DNA of 39,720 nucleotides. It comes from a bacterium. GTDB taxonomy: Bacteria > Patescibacteriota > Minisyncoccia > Phycocordibacterales > JABMNX01. The notes under the pieces were generated by a model. That model was not told the DNA's origin. It made no database searches and saw only the letters and a program-made list of their open reading frames with translations. Shown here one piece after another: positions 5,899 to 14,445 of this stretch. The stretch's first letter is position 1, and every line of letters begins with the position of its first letter. The stretch spans positions 1 to 39,720 of the forward strand of contig NZBM01000016.1 of NCBI GenBank assembly GCA_002687905.1, in the 5' to 3' direction. A program made the translations under genes and the position numbers.

Positions 5899-8487
5899 CT
5901 AGCGCTTCTTTAAGGCTTTTTTTAAGTATTTACCAGTATGCGAGTGCTTTATTTCGACTACCTCCTCCGGTGTGCCCTTTGCCATTATTGTCCCTCCATT
6001 TACTCCCCCGTCCGGTCCAATGTCTATCACATAATCAGCGCTTTTTATAATCTCCATATTGTGCTCAATCACTATCACTGTATTTCCTCTTTCTACCAGC
6101 TTATCCAATATCTCAATCAGCTTCTTAACATCTTCATAATGAAGTCCTATTGTTGGCTCGTCTAAAAGATAAATCGTTCTTTGTGTATGGAGGCGATAGA
6201 GCTCTGATGCAATTTTTACACGCTGCGCCTCTCCGCCTGAAAGAGTTGTGGCAGATTGCCCCAACCTTAAGTATCCAAGTCCCACATCATTAAGCGTACT
6301 CAGTCTGTCAAAAATAGCTGGAATATCTTTAAAAAACTCTAGCGCCTCTTCTATGGTCATCTCAAGCACTTCAAATATGTTCTTGTTTTTATACTTAACA
6401 TCAAGAGTCTCTTTGGTAAATCTTTTTCCATTACAAACATCGCACGTAACATAAACTGTAGGCAAAAAATGCATCTCAACTGAGACCAACCCATTCCCCT
6501 GGCACGCCTCACATCTCCCACCCTTAACATTGAAAGAAAACCTGCCCGGCTTCCACCCTCGAGCTCGCGCTTCACTTGTCGCAGCAAATAAATCTCGTAT
6601 GTGGGTAAATGCTCCAGTGTATGTTGCCGGGTTTGAACGCGGTGTACGACCAATTGGAGATTGATCAATTAAAATAGTCCTGCCAGCATATTCTGTTCCC
6701 TCAAAGCGAGCACAATTGTATACATTGTTAGTTCTATACTTCCTTTCATATCGTGCACGCAGATTCTTGTGAAGAATCTCATATAAAAGAGTTGATTTTC
6801 CAGAGCCGGATACCCCTGTAATTGTAACTAGCTTACCTAGAGGAATATCTATATTCATATTTTTGATATTGAAGATCCCTCCTCCACGCACTTTTAAAGC
6901 TCCTTTCTCACTAGTCCTTCTTTTCTCTGAAATCTCTATCTCCTTATCTCCCCGAAGATAATCAAGAGTGAGAGACTTTGATGGGTTTGTTTTTGCTGTT
7001 AGAAGCTTTTCAAGCCAACCAGAAACCACAACTTCACCGCCGTGTGCACCCGCGCCGGGACCTAAATCAACAATATAGTCGGATGAAAAGATAGTGTCTT
7101 CATCGTGCTCAACTACCACGATTGTGTTACCTAAATCCCTTAGATTTAGGAGGGTTTTAACAAGTCTGTCATTGTCTCTTGGATGAAGCCCAATAGTCGG
7201 CTCATCAAGCACATAGAGAGCTCCCACCAAGCCAGAGCCAAGCTGGGAGGCAAGGCGGATTCTCTGCGCTTCACCACCGGAGAGTGTGTTAGCGCGCCTG
7301 TTTAGCGTTAAATATTCAATTCCAACATCAATCATAAATTGAAGTCTGCTCTGTATTTCATTTAGCACTGCCCGGGAAATCTCCTGCTCCTTTTTTGAAA
7401 GTTTAAGAGAATTAAGAAAATCATTGGCGTCAGATATAGACATATCAGTAAAATCAACAATTGTCTTTCCCAAACCTCCCCCATCTCCACCAATAAATAC
7501 ACGAAGAGCCTCTGGTCTTAGACGCGCTCCGTGACATACATCACACGCTTCTTTACCAAAAAAATATTTAGTACCAAGTCCATTACACTCCGGACACGCC
7601 CCATATGGAGAGTTAAATGAAAATAATCTTGGCTCAACTTCAGGAAAAGACGAACCGTCTTCGGGACAAATAAATTTCGCAGAAAGCGTCCTTTCTTCTC
7701 CGTTGGGAGATTCAATTTTAAGTAGTCCATTTGCCTCTTCAAGCGCTCTCTCTATTGCTTCAGAGAGCCTTTCGCGCGCGCTTTGTTTATCTTCTTTAAA
7801 CTCACTTATATAAATCTCATCCACCAATACGTCTATATCGTGCTTCTTTGTTTTGGTAAGAGTAATTTTCTCGCGAAGTTTTTTAATCGAGCCATCTATC
7901 TTTACTTTTTCATACCCTTTAGAAAGAAAGTCGTAAAGAAGCTGGTAATATTCTCCCTTTCTTCCCACCACCACCGGAGCGTAAATCTTGATCTTTAGAT
8001 CAGTATATTCAACACCAAGTACTTTTTTACTAGCACTCTTTATATCTACATCCTCAATAGACTTTAGAATTATTCTCATAATCTCCTCATGGGAAAGTCT
8101 TTTAATTTCTACGTCGTGATGCAAGCAATATGGTTGCCCGATGCGCGCGTATAAAATTCTTAAATAGTCATATATCTCTGTAATAGTTGCCACAGTTGAG
8201 CGTGGGTTATTGGAGCGGCTTTTTTGATCAATTGAAATTGCCGGAGAAAGTCCCGATATCTCCTCAACATCAGGCTTTTGCATTTGACGCAAAAACTGAC
8301 GAGCGTAAGAGGAAAGTGACTCCACATACTTTCTCTGCCCCTCCGCAAATATAGTGTCAAAAGCAAGCGAGGACTTACCAGAGCCAGATAGACCAGTAAA
8401 AACCACCATTTTATTTCTAGGTATTTCAACGTCTATATTTTTTAGATTGTGGGTCTTAGCCCCTTTTATCTTTATATTGTCTTCCAT
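5899..8487 (-). CDS. uvrA: UvrABC system protein A
   Basis: The damage-recognition ATPase of excision repair. Its 862 aa is somewhat below the usual ~940. Two ABC modules are visible: Walker [10 protein letters not shown] near residue 33 and GVSGSGKST near 565. Both signature regions are present ([18 protein letters not shown]), as are Walker B stretches [13 protein letters not shown] and [13 protein letters not shown]. Zinc modules are CPECNGLG...CDVCHG and CEACQGNG...CDVCNG. In the first zinc region the motif begins [11 protein letters not shown], with Asp where many relatives have a second Cys. It is transcribed on its own, not with uvrB. Confidence 0.97.
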   Translation of the reverse strand: MEDNIKIKGAKTHNLKNIDVEIPRNKMVVFTGLSGSGKSSLAFDTIFAEGQRKYVESLSSYARQFLRQMQKPDVEEISGLSPAISIDQKSRSNNPRSTVATITEIYDYLRILYARIGQPYCLHHDVEIKRLSHEEIMRIILKSIEDVDIKSASKKVLGVEYTDLKIKIYAPVVVGRKGEYYQLLYDFLSKGYEKVKIDGSIKKLREKITLTKTKKHDIDVLVDEIYISEFKEDKQSARERLSEAIERALEEANGLLKIESPNGEERTLSAKFICPEDGSSFPEVEPRLFSFNSPYGACPECNGLGTKYFFGKEACDVCHGARLRPEALRVFIGGDGGGLGKTIVDFTDMSISDANDFLNSLKLSKKEQEISRAVLNEIQSRLQFMIDVGIEYLTLNRRANTLSGGEAQRIRLASQLGSGLVGALYVLDEPTIGLHPRDNDRLVKTLLNLRDLGNTIVVVEHDEDTIFSSDYIVDLGPGAGAHGGEVVVSGWLEKLLTAKTNPSKSLTLDYLRGDKEIEISEKRRTSEKGALKVRGGGIFNIKNMNIDIPLGKLVTITGVSGSGKSTLLYEILHKNLRARYERKYRTNNVYNCARFEGTEYAGRTILIDQSPIGRTPRSNPATYTGAFTHIRDLFAATSEARARGWKPGRFSFNVKGGRCEACQGNGLVSVEMHFLPTVYVTCDVCNGKRFTKETLDVKYKNKNIFEVLEMTIEEALEFFKDIPAIFDRLSTLNDVGLGYLRLGQSATTLSGGEAQRVKIASELYRLHTQRTIYLLDEPTIGLHYEDVKKLIEILDKLVERGNTVIVIEHNMEIIKSADYVIDIGPDGGVNGGTIMAKGTPEEVVEIKHSHTGKYLKKALKKR

Positions 8488-8500
8488 AAACCACGAAACG

Positions 8501-8524
8501 CCCCCAGCTGAAGCCTATTGGGGG
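8501..8524. repeat. Hairpin upstream of uvrA
   Basis: CCCCCA and TGGGGG pair around a 12-nt loop, 14 nt ahead of the uvrA start. It lies in the uvrA leader and may be a second stop for transcripts coming from the right. Confidence 0.45.
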
Positions 8525-8542
8525 TGCGTAGCGGGAGTATAT

Positions 8543-8583
8543 CAAAAAAATTATGGGGCAGCACGCGAGAAGCGGCTGCCCCA
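8543..8583 (-). terminator. Strong minus-strand intrinsic terminator
   Basis: TGGGGCAGC (8554-8562) pairs with GCTGCCCCA (8575-8583). On the minus strand it is followed by ATAATTTTTTT. No convincing gene lies directly upstream on that strand: the stretch 8584-8650 has only a weak frame. It may end a short RNA of about 100 nt or insulate uvrA. Confidence 0.65.
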
Positions 8584-8649
8584 CTGGGAATAGCTGACCT
8601 AAGCACGCACGACTTGCGATACTCGCAAGACAAAAGCGCGTCATTCCCG

Positions 8650-8673
8650 TGTGTATAATATCAATTATCCACA
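8650..8673. repeat. Inverted pair of DnaA-box-like 9-mers
   Basis: TTATCCACA (8665-8673) equals the consensus DnaA box, and TGTGTATAA (8650-8658) is the inverted form with one change. The sequence to the right is very AT-rich. The same bases contain TATAAT-like hexamers, so a promoter or operator is equally possible. Confidence 0.3.
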
Positions 8674-8734
8674 CAAATAAATAATGAATTATTAAATAGA
8701 AGTACAATTAATTATTATCAGCCGAAAAATTTTT

Positions 8735-8929
8735 ATGTTAAAAATTGGACACAAATTCTATACGTCAGTTGCCGCGTTAATATTTATACTCGCGGGACTC
8801 ATACATGGCACAAGAGCTATGTTTGGATGGGACCTAGTGATTGACACGTGGGCAGTCCCTCTCTGGGTTAGCTGGCTACTTGCTCTGGTTGCGTTGGTTA
8901 TGGCAATTGCCTCAATCCGAAACCTCTAG
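8735..8929 (+). CDS. Small two-TM membrane protein, 64 aa
   Basis: Starts MLKIGHKFYTSVAALIFILA. Two hydrophobic helices (about residues 9-27 and 43-60) flank GTRAMFGWDLVIDTW. I recall proteins of this size and pattern as frequent in Parcubacteria, without a known function. The ATG follows an AT-rich stretch with no clear ribosome-binding site. A hairpin with a T-run follows the stop. It is a lone plus-strand gene between uvrA and uvrB. Confidence 0.7.
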   Translation: MLKIGHKFYTSVAALIFILAGLIHGTRAMFGWDLVIDTWAVPLWVSWLLALVALVMAIASIRNL

Positions 8930-8939
8930 AAAACGACAC

Positions 8940-8975
8940 AAAAAGCGACTTGACTCATTGAGTCGTTTTTTGTAT
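8940..8975 (+). terminator. Terminator after the 64-aa gene
   Basis: CGACT and AGTCG pair around TGACTCATTG, followed by TTTTTTG. It lies in the convergent gap before the uvrB stop. Confidence 0.5.
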
Positions 8976-10991
8976 TTAAAGATTGCCTTCTAGAACTCTT
9001 ATTTCATCTCTAAGAATCGCGGCCGTCTCAAAATCAAGAATCTTGACTGCACTCTCCATTGCCTTTCTCTTATCAGCTATTACTTTTTTTGGATTCTTTT
9101 TGTAGAGCTCTTTATCTATTTCAAGTAATTTCACTACCGCCTTTTGATGCTCGCTCCTAATCTGATCTGTAATATCATGAATTGCTTTTTTAATACTTTT
9201 TGGAGTTATCTTGTGCTTTTTGTTGTAGGCAAGCTGGAGCTCTCGACGTCTATTTGTTTCATCTATTGCTCTTTCCATTGAGCCGGTCATCTCGTCAGCA
9301 TAAAGAATCACGCGACCAGAGACATTTCTTGCAGCACGCCCCATAGTCTGAATTAGTGAGGTTTCTGAGCGTAAGAAACCTTCTTTGTCTGCATCAAGTA
9401 TCCCAACGAGTTCTACCTCCGGAAGATCCAACCCTTCACGAAGCAAATTCACTCCTACCAAAACATCGAATTCCCCTTTTCTAAAGTCAGTTAAAATCGT
9501 AATTCTATCAATCGTCTTAACATCACTGTGAATATACTCAGCTTTCACATCTCTTTCTTTAAGAAATTCACTCAAATCCTCCGCCATTTTCTTTGTAAGA
9601 GTTGTAACCAGAACTCTCCCACCGCCTTTTACTACAGCCTCTGTTTCTTCAATAAAATCCTGTACTTGCCCTTTATATTTACCCTTTTCAAATATAGGCT
9701 TAACTATTATTTCAGGATCTATAAGCCCTGTCGGACGAATAATCTGCTCTATCGGCTCCTTGGAATGTTTTAACTCGTAGACTCCGGGAGTTGCAGAAGT
9801 ATAGATTGTCTCCCCGACTCTCTCCTCAAATTCTGAAAACTCAAGCGGTCTATTATCTATTGCGCTTGGTAGACGAAAGCCGTGCGCGACCAAAGTCTCC
9901 TTTCTTGAGCGGTCTCCCGCATACATTCCAGAAAGCTGTGGAACCGTAACATGCGACTCGTCTATCACAGTAAGGAAATCAGGTGTTCCGTCTTTTTTAT
10001 GCGGAAAGTATGAAAGCAGTGTATGTGGCGGCTCTCCTTTGGCACGCCTATCAAAATGGCGAGAATAATTCTCAATACCATTGCAATACCCAATCTCTCT
10101 AATGAGAGCTAGGTCGTGGTTCGTTCTTCTTTTTAGTCGCTCAACCTCAAGTATGCGCCCCGCATCCTCAAGATAAGCTAATTGTTCTTTTAATTCTTTT
10201 TCTATGTCACTTAATGCCACATCTCTTTCATTTTCCGGAGTAACATAGTGCTTTGCTGGGAAAATAAATAGCGCGTCTAGTTCGTTTATTATCTTTCTGG
10301 AAATATCGTCTATCTCCGTAATCTTGTTTAATTTTCCGTCATCAATAGCAAGTCTGTAAATTACTTTTTCATTAGTTGGCATTACTTCTATATTGTTTCC
10401 AACAGCTCTAAAAGTTCCTGGAGTTAGATCTGCATTTGTTCTTTCAAAATAAATATTTACCAACTTCCTTATAAACTCGGCTCTCGAGAACTCACGCCCT
10501 TTTTCAATTTTTAGGTGAACTTTTTCATACTCCTCGGGAGAACCTAATCCATATATACAAGATACTGACGCAACTATAATTACGTCGCTTCTTGTAAGGA
10601 GCGCTTGGGTACTTGCGTGACGAAGCCTATCAATCTCTTCATTTATCATCGCCTCCTTCTCAATATAAGTATCTGTTACTGGAAGATATGCTTCCGGCTG
10701 GTAGTAGTCATAATATGAGACAAAATAATGAACTGCATTCTCTGGGAAAAACTCCCTATATTCTTGAGCTAGTTGAGCTGCAAGCGTCTTATTATGCGCA
10801 ATTACCAAGGTCGGCTTCTGAACCTTTTCAATCACATTTGCAACAGTAAAAGTCTTTCCGGAGCCGGTGACTCCTAAAAGAGTTTGATGCTTTTCACCCT
10901 TATTTATCCCTTTATTTAAAGCCTCAATAGCCTGCGGCTGATCTCCCGCAGGCTTATATGGTGCGTTTAGTTTAAATTTCTTCGGCAACAT
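8976..10991 (-). CDS. uvrB: UvrABC system protein B
   Basis: The DNA helicase-like subunit that verifies damage and loads UvrC. At 671 aa it has the usual length. Seen: N-terminal KPAGDQPQAIEALNKG, Walker A GVTGSGKTFT, the beta-hairpin stretch YYDYYQPEAYLP, DESHVTVPQ, the helicase region LVGVNLLREGLDLPEV and QTMGRAARN, and a C-terminal UVR motif (DFETAAILRDEIRVLE) for UvrC contact. It starts 21 nt after the FKBP stop, so the two probably share a transcript. Confidence 0.97.
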   Translation of the reverse strand: MLPKKFKLNAPYKPAGDQPQAIEALNKGINKGEKHQTLLGVTGSGKTFTVANVIEKVQKPTLVIAHNKTLAAQLAQEYREFFPENAVHYFVSYYDYYQPEAYLPVTDTYIEKEAMINEEIDRLRHASTQALLTRSDVIIVASVSCIYGLGSPEEYEKVHLKIEKGREFSRAEFIRKLVNIYFERTNADLTPGTFRAVGNNIEVMPTNEKVIYRLAIDDGKLNKITEIDDISRKIINELDALFIFPAKHYVTPENERDVALSDIEKELKEQLAYLEDAGRILEVERLKRRTNHDLALIREIGYCNGIENYSRHFDRRAKGEPPHTLLSYFPHKKDGTPDFLTVIDESHVTVPQLSGMYAGDRSRKETLVAHGFRLPSAIDNRPLEFSEFEERVGETIYTSATPGVYELKHSKEPIEQIIRPTGLIDPEIIVKPIFEKGKYKGQVQDFIEETEAVVKGGGRVLVTTLTKKMAEDLSEFLKERDVKAEYIHSDVKTIDRITILTDFRKGEFDVLVGVNLLREGLDLPEVELVGILDADKEGFLRSETSLIQTMGRAARNVSGRVILYADEMTGSMERAIDETNRRRELQLAYNKKHKITPKSIKKAIHDITDQIRSEHQKAVVKLLEIDKELYKKNPKKVIADKRKAMESAVKILDFETAAILRDEIRVLEGNL

Positions 10992-11012
10992 GCCGAGAGT
11001 ATACAGCTCTTT

Positions 11013-11501
11013 TTAGAGATTACTATCCTTTACATCAAGAAGCTCTACTTCAAAGTTTAGGGTTTCAGTCTGAAGAGGGTGCCCTCCGATTGCGCCATAT
11101 GCGAGCTCTGGCGGAATAATCAAGGTTCTTTTTCCTCCAACTTTCATTCCCCTAACACCAAGCTCCCATCCCTGGATGACCTGCCCTACTCCGAGAGTAA
11201 AAGTAAACGGAGTTCCTCTTGCGACAGAACTATCAAAGACCTGCCCACTATCAAGAGTTCCTACGTAATGAACTGTTATTACTTTTCCTGAGACTGCCTC
11301 AGCTCCTTCTCCAACCACTAAGTCACGAGCTGCTAAGTTTGAAGCATTAACTTCAACAGGAGTTCCCGGAACCTCTGCGTCTATATTTGTCACAGTAATT
11401 TTACTTACTAAAGCGCTTACCAAACCGACCAAGAAAAAAGCCACCACTGCAACTAAGGATACAAAAACCGCTACATTTTCATTCTTACTTAATTTCTTCA
11501 T
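11013..11501 (-). CDS. Membrane-anchored FKBP-type peptidyl-prolyl isomerase
   Basis: Catalyses cis-trans isomerisation of Xaa-Pro bonds, here probably outside the membrane. An N-terminal helix (about residues 10-33, VAVFVSLVAVVAFFLVGLVS) acts as anchor. The FKBP domain follows: ITVHYVGTLDSGQVFDSS, FTLGVGQVIQGWELGVRGMK, GGKRTLIIPPELAYG and a final LNFEVELLDV. These hold the standard active-site aromatic and hydrophobic residues. I choose the ATG at 11501 over a TTG two codons earlier. It leads the uvrB transcript, an unusual pairing without an obvious functional link. Confidence 0.92.
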   Translation of the reverse strand: MKKLSKNENVAVFVSLVAVVAFFLVGLVSALVSKITVTNIDAEVPGTPVEVNASNLAARDLVVGEGAEAVSGKVITVHYVGTLDSGQVFDSSVARGTPFTFTLGVGQVIQGWELGVRGMKVGGKRTLIIPPELAYGAIGGHPLQTETLNFEVELLDVKDSNL

Positions 11502-11564
11502 ATACAAAAATTATTAACTTAAATATATGATAGCGCAAAGAGTAAAACCGTAAATTGAGCCATG

Positions 11565-12176
11565 TTAACAACCAAATTCGCCTTCAATAGGACAAGCTGT
11601 AGAGCCCTCTTTTACTTTAGGCTCTCCGGGCTCAGGCCCGCTAGCTATATAGTCAAAAACATTTGTGTTGTCCCATTCATGCTCATGATTCCACAGAGTC
11701 CAGAAATGTCTCCACTCATTCCATCCAACACCAAGCTCTTTAACAAAGATTTCATTCTCTGCAAGCATTCTTCCTACTTTTCTTCCTGTCATACATGGAA
11801 TGCTGTAGCAATAAACTATTACGTCTTTTCCGGGATTCTCCTCAATTATTGTGCGGAAGCCATTTACTATCCTTTCAACGTCGCCATAAGCTGAAGTTTC
11901 AGGGTCTTTATATGCTGGCACACTCACAGCGCCAACAATATGTTCACGCTCATACTCTTCTCCACTTCTAAGATCAACAAGCACAAAACTTTTGTCTCCT
12001 TTATCCATTTTTTTTCTAAGCCCATGAGGACTAACTAAGACCGATGTATCTGTAAAATAGAAGTCTTTGATATACTCTTCAGCCGTTTTTTCGCCGCTTA
12101 AAACAAGGGTGGTTCCCGCTCCTACAAGAGCTCCTACTACCGCGCCAACAAAGACTGATTTGATTGCGTTATTCAT
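11565..12176 (-). CDS. Membrane-anchored rhodanese-like protein
   Basis: Starts MNNAIKSVFVGAVVGALVGA, a signal-anchor helix with GxxxG spacing, followed by an extracytoplasmic rhodanese domain: VLVDLRSGEEYEREHIVGAV and VIVYCYSIPCMTGRKVGRML. The Cys of CYSIPC is in the position of the catalytic sulfur-carrying Cys, although the loop is not the classical CxxGxR. The C-terminus is rich in His, Trp and Glu (EWRHFWTLWNHEHEWD) and has further Cys (TACPIEGEFGC). A longer frame begins at 12212; the ATG at 12176 places the membrane helix at the N-terminus and is preferred. Substrate unknown. Confidence 0.85.
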   Translation of the reverse strand: MNNAIKSVFVGAVVGALVGAGTTLVLSGEKTAEEYIKDFYFTDTSVLVSPHGLRKKMDKGDKSFVLVDLRSGEEYEREHIVGAVSVPAYKDPETSAYGDVERIVNGFRTIIEENPGKDVIVYCYSIPCMTGRKVGRMLAENEIFVKELGVGWNEWRHFWTLWNHEHEWDNTNVFDYIASGPEPGEPKVKEGSTACPIEGEFGC

Positions 12177-12524
12177 GGAGAGAGTATATATCATTGTGCG
12201 ATTTTTGCACATTGTGGAGTCGCACTATGTATGATACATATTCATCAGTTGAACCAAACCTACGGGGGCGAAATGTCGGAACAAAGACCTGAAGCAGTGT
12301 GTCCAGCGTGCAAAAAGACAATTTCGGGTGCCAGGGTAACGTCAGGGATATACGAAGTTTTTCTGGAACGAAGTGGAAGAAAAATTTGGGTGAAGCCCAA
12401 GTCGAGGGCTGGACCGTATATCCATTGTTAGGCGAGGGTTGCTGTAGCGGAGTGGAAGCAAAGCGCAGCGCCCCCTTGAGTTGCCCGCCCGCTGTTCATT
12501 TTATTTAATATAAGCAACAAAAGA

Positions 12525-12695
12525 TTACCGCTCATATCTATCATCATCGTACCGCTCATATCTATCATCATCGTACCGCTCATATCTATCATCATCGTAC
12601 CGCTCATATATTGAAATAAACAATATAGCTCCAATAATAAATATTGAAACGATTGTAATGATTATATAAACGAGTTTCTGTTTTTTCGTAGTCAT
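12525..12695 (-). CDS. Single-TM miniprotein with YERYDDDR repeats, 56 aa
   Basis: Read leftwards from ATG 12695: MTTKKQKLVYIIITI, then a hydrophobic helix to about residue 29, then three copies of the octapeptide YERYDDDR and a final YER-stop. The DNA shows the same as an exact 24-bp tandem repeat (about 12526-12612). The frame, membrane helix and repeat phase fit together, whereas other frames over the repeat give no plausible start. Upstream bases are AT-rich with TATAAT-like hexamers. The charged, tyrosine-rich tail would face one side of the membrane. Function unknown. Confidence 0.6.
   Translation of the reverse strand: MTTKKQKLVYIIITIVSIFIIGAILFISIYERYDDDRYERYDDDRYERYDDDRYER
12526..12612. 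repeat. 24-bp tandem repeat, 3.4 copies
   Basis: The unit TACCGCTCATATCTATCATC plus ATCG occurs three times in full, and a fourth time in part, without change. It encodes YERYDDDR on the minus strand. Copy number may vary between strains through slippage. Confidence 0.85.
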
Positions 12696-12903
12696 GACTT
12701 AATCATAATATATGTTTATAATACTTTCCATTTTTAAGCGGACGGACAATTTCGCCTAACTGGTAAATATCGAAACGACTACGGGGAAACACCTGCTTAC
12801 GTATTCACATGCACGGTCCATGGCATATACGACGGGTTTCAGGATGGCAACGGAGGTTTAGAGCAGAAGAAGCAAGTAAGTCTGGAAAATCCCGTAGTCA
12901 CCG

Positions 12904-12935
12904 CCACCCCTCCACTGTAAGGGGTGCGCTCTTTT
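12904..12935 (+). terminator. Terminator at the end of the split gene
   Basis: CACCCCT and AGGGGTG pair around CCACTGTA, followed by CGCTCTTTTATT. The hairpin includes the TAA stop (12918-12920). Confidence 0.6.
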
Positions 12936-12943
12936 ATTCTCCT

Positions 12944-13556
12944 TTATTTAAAGTCAGTAGTTAAGAAAACTACATTAAATGGGTAGCAATAGACGACTAC
13001 ACTTGCGTATTTAGATAAATCCGTACCTTCTGGAATTTCATAATTTTGACTACCTTTATTTCTTTTTAATTTACCAAGAAGCAAGAATCCATTGTCCATT
13101 ACCTCCGCTTTGTTTCTTGGACTACCATTTCAGAAAGTATTACACGGAGGTCTGGTCCGTTTGTAACGGAGAAATCTTCAAAACGAAGTATTTTTTTCCA
13201 TCTGGAAGCTCATATGCAGTAGCCGTACCGCTTCCTTTGTGAAATGAATCAGCGTCTTTAAAAGTTGCTCTTGTTAGTGATTTTGGTTGTGGCTCTGACT
13301 CTTGTGTGACCTGTCTTATTACAGGCATCATTTCCTCTATAGTCTTGTCTGGCATCTCTGCAGATTTAGACAATGTCTCTTCTCTTATCTCCTCAAGCTC
13401 TACTTCAGACATTTTCTCAAGCTCATCATCACTTGGAATAGATATTCCAGGGAATTCTTCATCCACCACTTCGTCAATAAAAAGTGGTGATATGAAAGAT
13501 CAACCCGCCCCAAGCGCTATTATTAGCGCCGCTAAACTTAGAAGTCTCTTGTCCAT
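12944..13556 (-). pseudogene. DM13-domain protein gene, broken by one nonsense change and two frameshifts
   Basis: Start MDKRLLSLAALIIALGAG, then TGA, then SFISPLFIDEVVDEEFPGIS in the same frame. Relatives I recall read G-W-x-FISPLFID here, so the TGA is probably a changed TGG. The frame goes on through DADSFHKGSGTATAYEL and leaves phase near 13180. A second frame gives FEDFSVTNGPDLRVILS. A third, from about 13095, gives VMDNGFLLLGKLKRNKG to YCYPFNVVFLTTDFK-stop at 12944. Together these make a complete DM13 domain behind a signal-anchor. DM13 is suggested to serve redox or surface functions. Three separate lesions make sequencing error less likely, though not impossible. Confidence 0.8.
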
Positions 13557-13560
13557 ATCT

Positions 13561-13641
13561 CTACCCTAGAAAAAAATAGTAAAAGAGAGCAAGTGCTAGC
13601 AACACTACAATTATCAAAACATTTCTTTTCTTCCTGCTCAT
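13561..13641 (-). CDS. 26-aa membrane miniprotein coupled to the DUF3298 gene
   Basis: The ATG overlaps the stop of the upstream gene as ATGA (13638-13641), the classic layout for translational coupling. The product is a basic start (MSRKKRNV) followed by one hydrophobic helix ending in FYYFFLG and TAG. Four bases after its stop comes the ATG of the DM13 pseudogene. Hydrophobic composition, basic N-terminus and overlap support a real gene. It is far below usual gene-calling limits, and no family is known to me. Confidence 0.5.
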   Translation of the reverse strand: MSRKKRNVLIIVVLLALALFYYFFLG

Positions 13642-14360
13642 ATCTTATAGGAAAAGTCCTCATTCATTACATCTTCAAGATCTTTAACTCTTATTGAAAT
13701 ATTTTGTACTCCTTCCTCATAAGGCGCAACTTTATACGGTTCAAAGAAAAATATGATTGATCCATTGTCTAGCACGAAACTTTCATAGTTATCAGAGATA
13801 GGAGCTGAGCCCTCTCTAATCCAACCTTCACTAGAGCCTATGTCTTCTTTAATATTAAGAAACTTCTCTGATACCTCCTCTGCTATAGTCTCAAGCGCGC
13901 CTACGCCAATGAATATGTCGTCAAACTCCAGACGTTCTCCATTTTGAAAGTCGTAAATTCTGGTAACAACTGTCTGGTTAGGCCTTGGTCCTCCTGCGTC
14001 AATTGAGAAAGTAAATTTAAAACTCAGAATGTCAGGCTCAAAACTATATGCTTCTGTCCTTATAAAAAGCTCGTAAGGAAATTCTATTCCGTCTCGCGCT
14101 GATGAAAAGTTTTTAAATGACTCAATTTGGGAAAGTACGTATTCCTCTACATCACTGCTAACCGAGCTGTTCCTTGTTACTGGGAAAACCACGTCAATGA
14201 TATACGCCTCTGCCTCTGCATAAATCTGGCGCTCCCCAACTGCTTCTATGACCGCGGCGGGAATATTTTCCCTAACTATTGGATTTAGGTATGCATCAAT
14301 GCCAAAGAATGCTCCAACTACAAGCACTAGACCGAGTAAAAGCACTGACACATCTTTCAT
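13638..14360 (-). CDS. Membrane-anchored DUF3298-type protein, 240 aa
   Basis: One N-terminal helix (about residues 4-22, VSVLLLGLVLVVGAFFGIDA) anchors an extracytoplasmic domain. The end of the domain, IIFFFEPYKVAPYEEGVQNI, matches the DUF3298 pattern (FFF-x-PY-x-VAPYxxG), and the middle has DFQNGERLEFDDIF. Relatives include the RsiV family of anti-sigma factors that bind lysozyme, but no cytoplasmic anti-sigma domain is present here. It starts a three-gene run with the 26-aa miniprotein and the DM13 remnant. Function uncertain. Confidence 0.8.
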   Translation of the reverse strand: MKDVSVLLLGLVLVVGAFFGIDAYLNPIVRENIPAAVIEAVGERQIYAEAEAYIIDVVFPVTRNSSVSSDVEEYVLSQIESFKNFSSARDGIEFPYELFIRTEAYSFEPDILSFKFTFSIDAGGPRPNQTVVTRIYDFQNGERLEFDDIFIGVGALETIAEEVSEKFLNIKEDIGSSEGWIREGSAPISDNYESFVLDNGSIIFFFEPYKVAPYEEGVQNISIRVKDLEDVMNEDFSYKI

Positions 14361-14425
14361 ATCGGAAGTATATCACACTGGTAATCAGCACCCTTGCTGC
14401 CAGCTGAGATCGTGTTTCTGTTCAG

Positions 14426-14445
14426 AGCTGCCGGACAGGGACTCG
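14426..14445 (-). repeat. Copy of the tRNA-Gln 3' end
   Basis: AGCTGCCGGACAGGGACTCG is identical to 14617-14636, the T-arm and acceptor of tRNA-Gln. It lies 191 bp downstream of that gene, in the same orientation. Confidence 0.85.

Larger units (their letters stand above)
12273..12920 (+). pseudogene. Zinc-knuckle-like small gene split by an insertion
   Basis: Part 1 (12273-12431) starts after GGGGGCG and encodes MSEQRPEAVCPACKKTISGA to RAGPYIHC-stop. Part 2 (12738-12920), in the same frame but without a start, reads ADGQFRLTGKYRNDYGE, then PAYVFTCTVHGIYDG, and ends TPPL-stop. A terminator overlaps that stop. Joined, the parts would make a protein of about 115 aa with Cys pairs resembling a zinc ribbon. 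The 306 bp between them holds a gene in the opposite direction. The edges are near copies (12422-12434, 12728-12740), and GTTAGGCGA / TCGCCTAAC form an inverted pair at both ends. Both edges contain an in-frame stop, so a simple insertion does not explain everything. Confidence 0.45.

Noticed and set aside
8650-8735. Replication origin suggested by a perfect DnaA box and AT-rich sequence
   Set aside because: Only one exact and one imperfect box, no dnaA or dnaN nearby, and the bases also read as a promoter. I could not compute strand skew.
12428-12634. Minus-strand frame with MSGTMMID repeats
   Set aside because: The repeat is better explained by the YERYDDDR frame, which has a start, a membrane helix and a proper stop in phase.
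12427-12760. Integron attC site suggested by GTTAGGC and GCCTAAC
   Set aside because: The core sites are 325 bp apart in the wrong arrangement for an attC hairpin, the inner core sites were not found, and no integrase is present.
13498-13510. UGA recoded as Trp or Gly because of the in-frame TGA in the DM13 gene
   Set aside because: TGA ends several intact genes here (for example at 2094), and the DM13 gene also has two frameshifts, so decay explains it better.
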